Both the position numbers and the translations under genes were made by a program. From assembly GCF_014656195.1 (NCBI RefSeq), contig NZ_BNBY01000002.1, forward strand, positions 94,351-158,350: a stretch of 64,000 nt of DNA, given 5' to 3'. Shown here in pieces: positions 28,981 through 38,479 of this stretch. Each line of letters opens with the position of its first letter. Position 1 is the stretch's first letter. The notes below the pieces were generated by a model that searched no databases, was not told the origin of the DNA, and was given only the letters and a program-made list of their open reading frames with translations. The DNA comes from Kitasatospora xanthocidica. GTDB lineage: Bacteria > Actinomycetota > Actinomycetes > Streptomycetales > Streptomycetaceae.

Positions 28981-31900
28981 TCAGCCCGCCGACCGCCACC
29001 GGACGGTCCGCAGCGTCCCGTACGCCGCGAGCGGGAGCGCGACCAGCAGCGCCGCCCAGAAGGCCCCGTGCCCCCACAGCTCGGCGAACCACCCGAACTG
29101 CCCCTGGAACACCGGGATCCGCAGCGCCTCGATCGGCCCGAGCGGCCCGGGCCAGGAGCCCAGCACCAGCGCGGCCAGGATCCAGCCGACCAGCAGGACC
29201 CGGGCGGTGACCGGCGTCCCCAGGGTGCTCGCGAGCGAGGCGACCGCCAGCAGCACGACGAACCCGGCCTGGTAGGCCGCGCCGGCCTGTCCGGTCCCCC
29301 AGGAGTCCGGCGTCGGGTGGTGCCCGGTGGCCGCCAGCCGTACCTCGACCGCGCCCCACAGCAGCAGCACCAGCACCCCGGTGCTGCCGAGCGCGAACAG
29401 CACCCGGTCGCGGACGCCCTCGCCACCCGTCCGCCACCGCTTGCCGTCCGGCCGCACCCGCCCGGCCGTGCCGTGCCCGTCGAGCCGCCGCCAGGCCTCC
29501 CGGACCTGCCGCCGCGCCTCGTGCGCGGGCTTGAGCAGTCGGCCGGCCGCCCGCTCGATCAGGGTGAACGACACCACGATCGCCACCACCGCCGCGATGC
29601 CGGCCCAACTGCCCATCCCACCCTCGAACATGACCACCCGCTCGGCCACCGGCTTCGGCGCCTCCACGGCCGTCATCGGCGGCCCCAGCCGTAGGTAGCC
29701 GATGGCGAAGGCCCCGATGCCGGTCAGCGCCGCGGTGCCGAAGCCGACCCGGGCCGGGAAGAAGGCGAGGACGGCCGCTGCCACCAGCGCCGCCCCGAGT
29801 TGCCCGACGACCTGCTGCGCCGCGTGTTCGCCGGCCTTCTTCAGCGGGCCTCCGAACGCCTCGTCCGGCGAGATCTTGAGCTGGACCCCGGCCTCGATCG
29901 GGTAGCGGAACACCGCCCCCGCCCAGAGCAGCAGCCCGAAGGCGAGGAGCAGGAGCAGCACGGCGCCCGTCCGGCGCGGCAGGGCGGTGCGGGCGTGCGG
30001 CCACCACGCCCGCACCCGGGCCGGCCAGTCCACCGGCGTCCGCTCCCGCCGCCCCTGCCACGGCCGGGCCTGCCACAGCCGCCCGAGCCGCCCGTCCCGG
30101 CCGGTCCCGCCCTGTCGGCTCTCGGTGGCGGACTGTTCGGCCCGGCCCCGGCCGCGCGGGCGCAGCGCGACGGCGGCGACCAGCGCCGCCCGCCCGGCAT
30201 CCTCCCCCGGGTCGGCCCGCACCGCCCGCCGCCGCAGCGCCGACCAGCGGCGCCGGACCGCGTCCGGGGCGGCGACGGGATCGGGCGCGGGCCTCCGGGC
30301 CGCCGAGCGTACGGCGGTGCGCAGGCCGGCGCCGGCGGCCAGGGCGCCGTCCACCACCACCGCCGCGACCAGGGCGGCGAGTTCCGAGACCCGCTCGGGC
30401 AGCGGCAGCCGGTGCAGGGCGGCGGGCAGCGGCGAGATCCGGCCGAGCAGCCGGTCGCCCTCCTCGGGGCGGATGCTCAGCCACACCGCGACCCGGTGCG
30501 CCTCCTCGCGTTCCTGCGAGCTCAGCCCGTCGCCGCCCCGCCGGCCGCCGCCGACGACGCGTGCCGCGCGGTCCACCTCGGCCAGGACGTCGGGCAGTCC
30601 GGCCAGGGCGAGCAGCCGCGAGCAGTGCTCGCCGGAGCATTCGGGGTGGAAGCAGTCGTAGCGGGCGGCGACGGCCGGGGCGCCGGTCCTGACCAGGTCG
30701 TCGATGAAGGCGGCGCCGTCCGCCTCGGTGGCGATGCGTTCCAGTCCGGGGGTGTCGATCGGGCGGTCGAGGTAGCACGGGGTGGCGGAGGGGGCGAACG
30801 CGGCACCGAAGGCGAGCAGTGCGAGGGCGGCGACGGCGTCCCGCCGGGAGCCGGGGGCGCGGGCCACGTCGGTGAGGTAGTGCAGGTCGAAGAGGTTGTC
30901 CTGGACGTCGTCGCGGAGCCAGTCGCGCAGCCGTTCCGCGCCTCCGGCGGAGAGCCAGCGGGCGGCGTCGCCGGAGCGCCGGAGCAGGACCTCGGCGAGC
31001 TTGGCCGGGTCGGTGAAGGGGGCTCCGAAGAAGGTGACCGGCCGGTGCGTGGGTCGCCCGCCGTCCGGCTGGGCCTGCCGCCGGACCACCGCGGGGCTGC
31101 CGCCGGCCAGCCAGCTGCGGACCTGCGAGGCGGTCCAGCGGTCGTCCGGGTTCTTGGTGAACAGCCCTTGGAGCAGCAGCAGTTGGCGCTGGTCCGCGAC
31201 GGCGGTCAGGTCGACCTCCTCGCCCAGGACGAGTTCCAGCTGCAGCGCCTCGTCGCTGATCAGCAGGCCGTCCGCGCCGAGGAAGCGGGGGCGGCCGACG
31301 AACAGCTCGTACAGGACGTTGCCGAGCGCCCACCAGGGGCCGGCCTCGTGGTTGCGGCCGGCCAGCTGCTCGGGGGCCATGTAGGGGATGGTGACGATGG
31401 TCTCGGGCGTGAAGCGGCGGCTGGCGGTGAGCCGGGCGACGCCGCCGAAGTCGGCGATCACGAACTCGCCGGGCGGACGGCCGGGGCGCACCAGGATGTT
31501 GGCCGGCTTGAAGTCCAGCGGGTTGCGCTCGATCCGCCGCTGCCAGAAGTCGAGCAGGGCGACGAGCTCGTAGACGATCCGCTCGGCCTCCCGGCGGTCG
31601 CCGGACCGGCCGCCGCGGCGCAGGCCGGCGAAGTGGTCGGCGAGGGTGACCGGCAGGTACTCCATGGCCACCCAGTCGAGTTCGCCGCCGTGGTGGCCGA
31701 CCCGGCCGAAGTCGACGATGTGCGGGACGTGCCGGCGGTAGTCGTCGTTGCGCAGGTGGGCGAGCAGGTCGGCGTCCATGGACTGGCCGGCGACCGCGAC
31801 CTTGACCGCGGCCTCGCCGCCCCCGTCGGTGCGCCGGACGTGCCAGACGGTGCCCTCGGTGCCGGAACCGGCCACGGCCTGCGGCGTGAAGCGCGCCCGC

Positions 31901-32505
31901 AGGGCGTCCGGGAAGACGCTGGTGAACCGTCCACCGGACGCGCCGCCCCGGGCACCCCCGGCACCGGTGACGCCTTCGCCGCGCGTGGCCCCTCCACCGC
32001 GCGAGACCCCCTCGCCGCTCGTGACCCCTCCGCCGCCGGCCGTCCCGCCGCCGCCCCGGCTGGGCCCGGGCCCGACCTTGGCGGCCCAGGACGGTCCGTC
32101 GGAGCGCCCGGCGCCCGCCCGGCGGTGGACCTTGGTCGGGGCGTCCGGGTCGAACCGGTTCCCGCCGTCCGGTGCGCCCCGCTGGATCCTGGTCGGGGCC
32201 TCCGGGTCGAAGTGGGCGCCGCCCTCCGGTGTGCCCCGCTCGACCCGAGTGAGCGCCTCCGGATCGGAGCCGCCGCCGTCCGGTGTCCGCCGGGTCGCGG
32301 CCTCGGGATCCACCCGGGTGCCCGGGACCGGCCCGAGCCGGGACGGCCGGTCCGGGACGACGCCGAGGCGCCGCCGCCACGGCCGCCGGTCCACCGTGGT
32401 CCGGGGCTCGGGGGGTCGGGACCCGGGCCGGGGGTCGCCCCCGGCCTCCGACCGGCGGCCCGGTCGACCGCCGTCGTCCGCCCCCGCGTCCTCCGGTGTG
32501 GCCAT
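28981..32505 (-). CDS. Large membrane-anchored serine/threonine protein kinase
   Basis: A 1174-residue protein. Residues 1-190 are low complexity, including four copies of a DPEAxTRxxRG-type repeat. A Hanks-type kinase domain follows (about 200-450): Lys in AAVKVAV, catalytic loop NPLDFKPANILV (HRD replaced by PLD but Asp, Lys and Asn kept), IADFGGVARL and MAPEQL. A region with CFHPECSGEHC, rich in Cys and His, may bind a metal. The C-terminal third has about seven hydrophobic segments. It is likely an active kinase with threonine-rich autophosphorylation sites. ATG 32505 has GAGGGGAG 7 nt upstream. It lies next to polysaccharide genes in the same direction. Confidence 0.82.
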   Translation of the reverse strand: MATPEDAGADDGGRPGRRSEAGGDPRPGSRPPEPRTTVDRRPWRRRLGVVPDRPSRLGPVPGTRVDPEAATRRTPDGGGSDPEALTRVERGTPEGGAHFDPEAPTRIQRGAPDGGNRFDPDAPTKVHRRAGAGRSDGPSWAAKVGPGPSRGGGGTAGGGGVTSGEGVSRGGGATRGEGVTGAGGARGGASGGRFTSVFPDALRARFTPQAVAGSGTEGTVWHVRRTDGGGEAAVKVAVAGQSMDADLLAHLRNDDYRRHVPHIVDFGRVGHHGGELDWVAMEYLPVTLADHFAGLRRGGRSGDRREAERIVYELVALLDFWQRRIERNPLDFKPANILVRPGRPPGEFVIADFGGVARLTASRRFTPETIVTIPYMAPEQLAGRNHEAGPWWALGNVLYELFVGRPRFLGADGLLISDEALQLELVLGEEVDLTAVADQRQLLLLQGLFTKNPDDRWTASQVRSWLAGGSPAVVRRQAQPDGGRPTHRPVTFFGAPFTDPAKLAEVLLRRSGDAARWLSAGGAERLRDWLRDDVQDNLFDLHYLTDVARAPGSRRDAVAALALLAFGAAFAPSATPCYLDRPIDTPGLERIATEADGAAFIDDLVRTGAPAVAARYDCFHPECSGEHCSRLLALAGLPDVLAEVDRAARVVGGGRRGGDGLSSQEREEAHRVAVWLSIRPEEGDRLLGRISPLPAALHRLPLPERVSELAALVAAVVVDGALAAGAGLRTAVRSAARRPAPDPVAAPDAVRRRWSALRRRAVRADPGEDAGRAALVAAVALRPRGRGRAEQSATESRQGGTGRDGRLGRLWQARPWQGRRERTPVDWPARVRAWWPHARTALPRRTGAVLLLLLAFGLLLWAGAVFRYPIEAGVQLKISPDEAFGGPLKKAGEHAAQQVVGQLGAALVAAAVLAFFPARVGFGTAALTGIGAFAIGYLRLGPPMTAVEAPKPVAERVVMFEGGMGSWAGIAAVVAIVVSFTLIERAAGRLLKPAHEARRQVREAWRRLDGHGTAGRVRPDGKRWRTGGEGVRDRVLFALGSTGVLVLLLWGAVEVRLAATGHHPTPDSWGTGQAGAAYQAGFVVLLAVASLASTLGTPVTARVLLVGWILAALVLGSWPGPLGPIEALRIPVFQGQFGWFAELWGHGAFWAALLVALPLAAYGTLRTVRWRSAG
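32139..32310 (-). repeat. About 57-bp tandem repeats encoding acidic Thr motifs in the kinase
   Basis: Four degenerate in-frame copies encode DPEAATRR, DPEALTRVERG, DPEAPTRIQRG and DPDAPTKVHRR, each followed by a GTPEGG/GAPDGG-like linker. They lie in the N-terminal tail ahead of the kinase domain. Confidence 0.8.
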
Positions 32506-32765
32506 GCTGGCGCTCCCCTCCCCGCTTCCCGGGCCCGGCGCGGGGGCCTCCCCACGCACGTGCCGGTCCGGGTGGTCCGATTTTGACGCGCCATCATCCC
32601 GCATGGCGAGCGGTGGTGTCGGACGCTTTTCCGGAACGCTGCCAAGCGGTTGCACGACCGCCGCCGGACGCGTCCGACCAGCCCGCTCCGGCCCCGCCCG
32701 GACGCGCCCCGGGACCTGCCCCAGACGACCCCCGGACCGGCCCCTGACGGACCCGGAGCACCCCG

Positions 32766-33695
32766 CTACCGCTGCCAGACCCGGACGTAGTCGACCTGGA
32801 GCGTGGCCGGCACGGCGGTGGGCCCCCCGATGCTGGGCTGGACGGCGTTGTCGATCATCAGCCACATCGGCGCCGAGGTGACGCCCGCGGTGATGGTGGC
32901 GACCAGGACGCCGTCCCGGTAGTAGTCGACCCGCCCCGGCTGCCAGTCGCTGCCGAAGACGTGCCAGCCGGTGAGGTCGCTGTCCGCGCAGGAGCCGGTG
33001 GAGGCGATGTCCGAGTTGAAGTACGAGCAGACCCGGCCGTGCAGGCCCTCCATCACGTCGTTCTCGCCGCCCGCCGGCCAGTCGGCGCCGACGCTCCAGA
33101 AGGCGGGCCAGTTGGCGACCACGCCGGGCGCGGCGGCGGGCACGTCGATCCGGGCCTCCATCGCGCCGTGGGCGAAGGAGAACTTGCCCTTGCTGTTGAC
33201 CATGCCGGAGACGTACGGGAGGGTCCGGCCGCCGCAGCTCTGCTGCTTCGCCACGGCGGTGATCCGCAGCAGGCCGTCGCGGACGGAGACCTGGGAGGCG
33301 TCGTAGCAGTCGAGTTCCTTGGTGTTGACGGGCGCGGTCACGCCGTCGGGGTGCGCGGCGTCAGGGCTGCCGGTGGACCACTTGGCCCGGTCGAGCGAGC
33401 CGCCGTCGAACTCGTCCTCGAACACCAGGTGCCAGTCGCCGGGGATGCCGGTCGGCATCGCGGCCGCCGCCAGCTGCGTGGGGACAGCGGACGGGCTCGC
33501 CACCCCGGGCGCGGCTCCCCCGCCGCCCCCGCCGGAGCACCCGGCGAGGGCGACGAGCAGCAGCAGGGCGGCCGCCGGCGCGCCCCGGCGGCCGAACCGG
33601 CCGGGCCGGGTACGGCGGCGCGGCGGCCGGGCCGGGGCCTGCCGGGCGGGGTCCTGCCGGGCGGGGCGGCGCGGCGGCGTGCGGCGGCGTTCCAT
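32766..33695 (-). CDS. GH16-family glycoside hydrolase lipoprotein
   Basis: A 309-residue secreted lipoprotein. After an Arg/Pro-rich start, a hydrophobic stretch ends in the lipobox LAGC (LLLLVALAGCSGGG). The mature part is a GH16 beta-sandwich (LVFEDEFDGGSLDRAKW). Its catalytic E-x-D-x-x-E motif reads GGENDVMEG, and the C-terminal strand is VDYVRVWQR. GH16 enzymes cleave beta-1,3 or beta-1,4 glucans or galactans, so it may trim the polymer made by the adjacent cluster. ATG 33695 has AGGAGG 11 bp upstream. It is 111 bp downstream of the deacetylase gene. Confidence 0.9.
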   Translation of the reverse strand: MERRRTPPRRPARQDPARQAPARPPRRRTRPGRFGRRGAPAAALLLLVALAGCSGGGGGGAAPGVASPSAVPTQLAAAAMPTGIPGDWHLVFEDEFDGGSLDRAKWSTGSPDAAHPDGVTAPVNTKELDCYDASQVSVRDGLLRITAVAKQQSCGGRTLPYVSGMVNSKGKFSFAHGAMEARIDVPAAAPGVVANWPAFWSVGADWPAGGENDVMEGLHGRVCSYFNSDIASTGSCADSDLTGWHVFGSDWQPGRVDYYRDGVLVATITAGVTSAPMWLMIDNAVQPSIGGPTAVPATLQVDYVRVWQR

Positions 33696-33806
33696 GGCGA
33701 CGGGCACCTCCTCACCTCGCCTGATCAGGGTTCCACCGCGGGCCCGCCCCCGCATCCGGTGCCCCCGAGGCCCTGCCGCCCTCGTACGGGGCCCAGGGCC
33801 GGGCCG

Positions 33807-34622
33807 TCACGTCTCCACCGGCCCGCCGACCGGTCGGCCGAGCCCGGCCCGGAGCCGCCGGTAGGCCCGCCACCCCTTGGTGCGCAGCCGCTCGGGGAAG
33901 GGCGCGACGGGGGCGCCGGTGCCCTGCGTCCAGCGCCGGAACAGCTCGGGCGGGGTGTCGGCGCGGACCATCAGCCGGGCGATCCGCAGCGGTTCGTCGC
34001 AGGAGGAGCTGAAGGCGTTGGCGACGGCGCAGGCGCTGGTCCAGCCGGCCTTCTGGACGCAGCGGCGCACGGCCGCGCTGGAGTACCCGTGCGGGTAGGC
34101 GAAGGAGCTGACGGGGTGGCCCAGCAGGTCCTCCAGCTGGATCTTGCAGCCGTACACCTCCTCGCGCAGCCGCCGGCCGGGCAGGGTGTCGAGCTGGGGG
34201 TGGGTGCGGGTGTGGCCGCCGATCTCGACGCCGAGCGCGTCGAGGTTGGCGAGCTGGCGCCAGCTGAGCATCGCGGCGGGCGGCAGCAGGCTGCCGTCGG
34301 CGGGGTGGCCGGGGGTGTGCAGCGCGCCGGTGGTGACGAACAGGGTGGCGGGCAGGTCGCGTTCGCCCAGCAGCGGGGCGACGGTCCAGTAGAAGTCCGC
34401 GAAGCCGTCGTCGAAGGTGAGCACGGCGCAGTGGTCGGGCACGGGCGGTCCGCCGCGCAGCGCGCCGACCAGGCGGTGCAGCGGGACGACGGCGAGGCCG
34501 GCGTCGGCGATCCGGTCGAGCTGTTCGGCCAGGACCCGCGGCCTGACGGTGTACGGGGCGATCCAGCCCGGCGGGTCGTCGCTGACCGCGTGGTAGAGGA
34601 AGACCGGGACGACGGTGCTCAC
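33807..34622 (-). CDS. Polysaccharide deacetylase (NodB-like)
   Basis: A 271-residue CE4-fold enzyme with the NodB motifs AVLTFDDGFADF (metal-binding Asp pair) and GGHTRTHPQLD (H-x3-H), then FAYPHGYSS. It removes acetyl groups from amino-sugar polymers or intermediates. There is no signal peptide, so it either acts in the cytoplasm or leaves by another route. The GTG overlaps the stop of the upstream glycosyltransferase (GTGA); it is the last gene of the coupled glycosyltransferase-flippase operon. Confidence 0.88.
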   Translation of the reverse strand: MSTVVPVFLYHAVSDDPPGWIAPYTVRPRVLAEQLDRIADAGLAVVPLHRLVGALRGGPPVPDHCAVLTFDDGFADFYWTVAPLLGERDLPATLFVTTGALHTPGHPADGSLLPPAAMLSWRQLANLDALGVEIGGHTRTHPQLDTLPGRRLREEVYGCKIQLEDLLGHPVSSFAYPHGYSSAAVRRCVQKAGWTSACAVANAFSSSCDEPLRIARLMVRADTPPELFRRWTQGTGAPVAPFPERLRTKGWRAYRRLRAGLGRPVGGPVET

Positions 34623-35593
34623 TGCGTGCCCCCCGGGCGGGCCGCGGTGCTCCCGGGGCGTTCCCCGGCCGCGGCCCGGGCCCCGCGCAGCCGCCCGACC
34701 GCGTACCCGCCGGCCGTCCAGGCGACCCCGGTGAGCAGCGCCCCCGCCCGGCGCGGCCCGCCCCCGCCCGGGCGCAGGCAGCGGGCGAGGGCGCGCGGGA
34801 CGGTCGAGCGCAGGTAGCGGCGTTCGCTGGCGAGCGCGGCGGCGGCCCCGCGGCGGCGGACGACGGCGGCCTTGGAGAGGCCCTCGGCGTAGCAGCGGGC
34901 GCGGAAGTACGCCCAGCGGGTGCGCGCGGCGGGGACGTGGTGGCGGACGGCGGCGGCGGGCCGGTAGAGCAGGACGGCGCCGGGCCGGCGGTCGGCAAGC
35001 CGCAGGCACAGGTCGGTCTCCTCGCAGCCGAGCGGGCGGGTGCCGATCCGGCCGAGGTCGGTCCGGAAGCCGCCGGCCGCGAGCACCTCGGCGCGCCGGA
35101 AGGACATGTTGGCGCCGATCAGGTTGCGGACCGGGGCCTCGTGCGGGGGCAGACCGCGGTAGGAGCAGCCGACCACCCAGTCGAACTCGGGCGGGAACCA
35201 GGCCGGGCGGGCGGTGTCCCAGCGCGGGCGGATCAGGCCGCCGACGCCGAGCACGCGCGGGTCGCGGTAGCCGGCCAGCAGGTGGTCGGCCCAGTCGGGT
35301 TCGGCGGCCGCGTCGTCGTCCAGGTAGGCGACGACGTCTCCGTGGGCGGCACCGGTGCCGGTGTTGCGGGCGCCGGACAGACCGCGGGCCTGCTGGTTCT
35401 CCAGGACGCGGACGCCGGTCAGTTCGGTACGGGCGAGGCGGGCGAGCTCGGGGCAGTGGTCGACGACCAGCAGGGTCTCGTCGGGCGGGCGGCGCTGGGC
35501 GGCGACGGAGCGGACGGCGTCGGCGAGGTCGTCCCAGCGGTCCGTGGTGTAGGCGCAGATGACCACCGAGAGGGTGGGCGCGGGGCCGCTCAC
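34619..35593 (-). CDS. Family 2 glycosyltransferase
   Basis: A 324-residue GT-A fold enzyme: LSVVICAYTTDRWDDL at the start, a D-x-D motif in VVAYLDDDAAAEPDW, and LSGARNTGTG before it. The acceptor loop ends with PLGCEETDLCLRL. It is expected to add a sugar from a nucleotide-sugar donor at the cytoplasmic face. The GTG overlaps the flippase stop. Confidence 0.88.
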   Translation of the reverse strand: MSGPAPTLSVVICAYTTDRWDDLADAVRSVAAQRRPPDETLLVVDHCPELARLARTELTGVRVLENQQARGLSGARNTGTGAAHGDVVAYLDDDAAAEPDWADHLLAGYRDPRVLGVGGLIRPRWDTARPAWFPPEFDWVVGCSYRGLPPHEAPVRNLIGANMSFRRAEVLAAGGFRTDLGRIGTRPLGCEETDLCLRLADRRPGAVLLYRPAAAVRHHVPAARTRWAYFRARCYAEGLSKAAVVRRRGAAAALASERRYLRSTVPRALARCLRPGGGGPRRAGALLTGVAWTAGGYAVGRLRGARAAAGERPGSTAARPGGTQ

Positions 35594-37131
35594 GGCGCGC
35601 CTCCGGAGGGTCCGGCCACCGTCCCGGCCTGCCCGGCCTGCCTCGCCGACCGGGGCGCCCCGGAAACCGCGGATGCCCCGGACAACCCGGACACCCCGGA
35701 CAGCCCGGACACCGCGGACGGCCCGGCCGTACCGGCCGCACCCGAGGCCGCGGGCGGCCTGGGCAGCCAGCGCGGCAGGGTGACCAGCAGCGGCAGGGCG
35801 ACCAGGCATTCGGCGATCAGCCACCCGACGCCGACGCCGGTGAGCCCGTACCCGGGCAGCAGCACGACAACGAGGCCGACCGCGAGCAGGCAGAACGCGC
35901 ACTGCAGCCCGATGATCCAGCCGAGGGCCCGGCGCGCCCGGGCCACGTCGATGGCGACGCTGAACAGCAGGTTGGGCAGCGCGGAGAGGGCGAGCAGCCG
36001 CAGCACCAGCGTGCCGTGCTCGGCGTAGGGGGCGCCGAACAGCCGCAGCAGCCAGGGCGCGGCGATCACCACGAAGCCGACGCCGACGGCGAGCAGGAGT
36101 CCGGCGTGCCGCAGCACCCGGCGGCCGTGTTCGGCGAGCCGTTCGGGGGCGTGCGCGGCCTCGACGATGAGTGAGCTGCCCATGTTGAGCGCGGCGAGGT
36201 ACAGCGTGTAGGCGATGACCCAGGCGAGCGAGAAGTAGGCGTTGGCGGCGGCGCCGAACTGGTTGAGGACGAGCAGCGGCAGGATGTTGTAGGCGGTGAG
36301 CCGGAACAGCGAGCCGAGGTAGTCGGCGGCGCAGTAGCGCAGCAGTCTGGCGGGCGGCCGGCCGTCGGCGTGCCGGCGCCCGTGCGCGGGGATGCCGCGG
36401 CGGAACAGGAACAGGCTGGTGACGGTGAGCGAGACGGCGAGCGCGCCGGCCCAGGACAGCAGGATGCCGGTGCCGAGCGCCCAGACCGCGAACAGGGCGA
36501 GCAGGGCGGCCTTGGCCGCGGCGAACAGGGCGTTCTCGCCGAGCACCCAGTTCGGGCGGCGCAGCCCGGTGAGGGCGCCGTCCTGGAGGACGAACAGGCT
36601 GTACCCGGCGGTCGCGGCGACGAAGGCGAGTGCGTACGCCGGGGACTGCAGGAAGCTCAGTTCGGGGGCGAGTTGGGGGACCACGACGAGGAAGACGACG
36701 GCGACGGCGGCGCTGCAGGCGACGGCGGCGCCGTAACAGGCCGCCACCAGGCGCCGGGTGTGCGGTCCGACGGCGGGGACGAAGCGGACCAGGACGTCGC
36801 CGAGGGTGAGCTGTCCGATGCCGGAGAGCAGGCCGGCGGCGGAGAGCGCGGCGTAGCTGCGGCCGACGGTGTCGGGGCCGTACCAGCGGGTGGCGAGCAT
36901 CCAGAACAGGGCGCCGAAGGCGGCGGTGAGGACCGAACTGGCGGTCAGCACGTGCCCGTTGCGCAGCAGCGGTTCCCCGGCGGTGGCGACCCGCAGGCGG
37001 GCCCGCAGCAGGGTGGTGTACGAGCACTCGCAGGGCAGCGGCAGCGGGCAGGAGCAGGCGCGGCGGCCCCGGGCCGGCCGGGTGGCGGGACCGGCGGCGG
37101 GCCCGGCGGCGGACGCGGTGCGCGCGGACAC
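35590..37131 (-). CDS. Polysaccharide flippase / Wzx-like MOP-superfamily transporter
   Basis: A 513-residue protein with about twelve to fourteen hydrophobic segments (VLTASSVLTAAFGALFWML, LVAACYGAAVACSAAVAVVFLVVV and others) in the MATE/MOP exporter arrangement. These proteins flip lipid-linked glycans. The C-terminal tail is a Ser/Gly/Val repeat (SAVSGLSGVSGLSGAS), coded by 9-bp DNA repeats near 35670-35720. It is flanked on both sides by glycosyltransferases, which supports a role in export of the cluster's glycan. GTG start at 37131. Confidence 0.85.
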   Translation of the reverse strand: MSARTASAAGPAAGPATRPARGRRACSCPLPLPCECSYTTLLRARLRVATAGEPLLRNGHVLTASSVLTAAFGALFWMLATRWYGPDTVGRSYAALSAAGLLSGIGQLTLGDVLVRFVPAVGPHTRRLVAACYGAAVACSAAVAVVFLVVVPQLAPELSFLQSPAYALAFVAATAGYSLFVLQDGALTGLRRPNWVLGENALFAAAKAALLALFAVWALGTGILLSWAGALAVSLTVTSLFLFRRGIPAHGRRHADGRPPARLLRYCAADYLGSLFRLTAYNILPLLVLNQFGAAANAYFSLAWVIAYTLYLAALNMGSSLIVEAAHAPERLAEHGRRVLRHAGLLLAVGVGFVVIAAPWLLRLFGAPYAEHGTLVLRLLALSALPNLLFSVAIDVARARRALGWIIGLQCAFCLLAVGLVVVLLPGYGLTGVGVGWLIAECLVALPLLVTLPRWLPRPPAASGAAGTAGPSAVSGLSGVSGLSGASAVSGAPRSARQAGQAGTVAGPSGGAP

Positions 37132-37138
37132 GGCGGGT

Positions 37139-38479
37139 TCACCCGGTCCGGCCCGCGGGGGTCCGGGCGAGTGCCCGGACCAGGTGGACGCTGCGCGCGT
37201 ACCCGAGCGGGCCGTAGAGCAGGCCCTGCAGCTCCAGCCGGGCGAGGCGCCGGGTGGGGCGACGGCCCGCCCCGCCCGGGTCCGGCCGGGTGCGGGCGCG
37301 GTGGGCCGCGTAGCGGAGGCCGCTGGGCAGGCGGCGCAACAGGGCGGGCAGCATGGCGGGTTCGTGGTGGAGGGCGGCGACGAGGTAGGCGCCGAAGCCC
37401 GCGCCGTAGCCGAAGGCCTGGGCCGGCAGGGCGTCCATGGTGCGCCGGTGGCGGTGCCAGATGATGGCGTCGGGCACGTAGGCGAGGGCGTGGCCGGCGA
37501 CCAGGATGCGGAAGAAGGCGAGCAGGTCGTCGCCGCCGCGGGCCGGGGTGCCGGTACCGGTGGCGGGGTCGAAGCCGCCGAGGGCGCGCAGCGGCGCGGT
37601 ACGGAAGGCCATGTTGGCGCCGGAGCCGAAGCGGCCGGCGGCGAACGGGAAGAGCGGGTCGGCGAGGCGATCGCCGAGGCGGTCGGCGAGGGTCCAGGTC
37701 CGGGCGGCGAAGCCCTTGGCGAAGCCGCCGTGGTGCTCCAGCGCGGCCTGGGCGGGGGTGTCGAGTTCGGCGGGCAGGATCAGGCCGGTGACGCAGCCGA
37801 TCCGCTCGTCCTCGGCGAAGGTCCGCGCCAGGGCGCCGATCCAGTCGGGGTCGGCGAGGGTGTCGTCGTCGGTGAAGGCGACGATCTCGCCGGTGACGGC
37901 GGCCAGCCCGGTGTTGTGGGCCCGGGCCAGGCCCGCCACCGGCTCGCGCAGGTAGCGGACCCGGCTCCGGTACCGGTCCCGGATCAGCCGTTCGGCGCTG
38001 TCGTCGGCGGGGGCGTTGTCCACGACGACGACCTCGAACCGCGGATAGCCGTTCCGCAGCAGGGAGTCGAGGCAGGATCGCAGCATGCCCGCGCGGTTGT
38101 GGGTGGCGACGACCACGCTGACGGTGACCGGGCCCGCGGGCACCCGGGCGCGGCCGGCCCGACCAGGGCGCGCCGCGGGTGTCGCGGTGGACAGGGCGGG
38201 AACGCGCAGTTCCCGGTGAGCGGCGTCGACCAGCGCCCGACGCAGCTCGGCGCTGTGGCCGGCTGCCCCGGTGGCCGTGACCAAGCCGAGCGGGTGTCCG
38301 TGCAGCCGCACCAACGCCAACACGCGTCCGTCCGGGGCGCCGGCACCGAGACCGCCGGGCGAGCGCAGCCCGCTCGGCTCGTCCAGGTCCAGGTCGACGA
38401 CGCGGACGGGGGTGTGGAGCGAGTCGCGGACGGCGGGGCGCGGGCAGGCGGCTGCGGTGCGCCGGTCGGTGCCATTCAT
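37139..38479 (-). CDS. Family 2 glycosyltransferase with N-terminal extension
   Basis: A 446-residue protein. Residues 1-120 form an extension of unknown role (VRVVDLDLDEPSGLRSP). The GT-A domain follows (VSVVVATHNRAGMLRSCLDSLL, AFTDDDTLADPDW as the D-x-D region, and GRFGSGANMAFR). It ends RSVHLVRALARTPAGRTG. The extension is also found in actinobacterial GT2 enzymes linked to exopolysaccharide clusters. The start ATG overlaps the upstream stop by one base. Confidence 0.86.
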   Translation of the reverse strand: MNGTDRRTAAACPRPAVRDSLHTPVRVVDLDLDEPSGLRSPGGLGAGAPDGRVLALVRLHGHPLGLVTATGAAGHSAELRRALVDAAHRELRVPALSTATPAARPGRAGRARVPAGPVTVSVVVATHNRAGMLRSCLDSLLRNGYPRFEVVVVDNAPADDSAERLIRDRYRSRVRYLREPVAGLARAHNTGLAAVTGEIVAFTDDDTLADPDWIGALARTFAEDERIGCVTGLILPAELDTPAQAALEHHGGFAKGFAARTWTLADRLGDRLADPLFPFAAGRFGSGANMAFRTAPLRALGGFDPATGTGTPARGGDDLLAFFRILVAGHALAYVPDAIIWHRHRRTMDALPAQAFGYGAGFGAYLVAALHHEPAMLPALLRRLPSGLRYAAHRARTRPDPGGAGRRPTRRLARLELQGLLYGPLGYARSVHLVRALARTPAGRTG

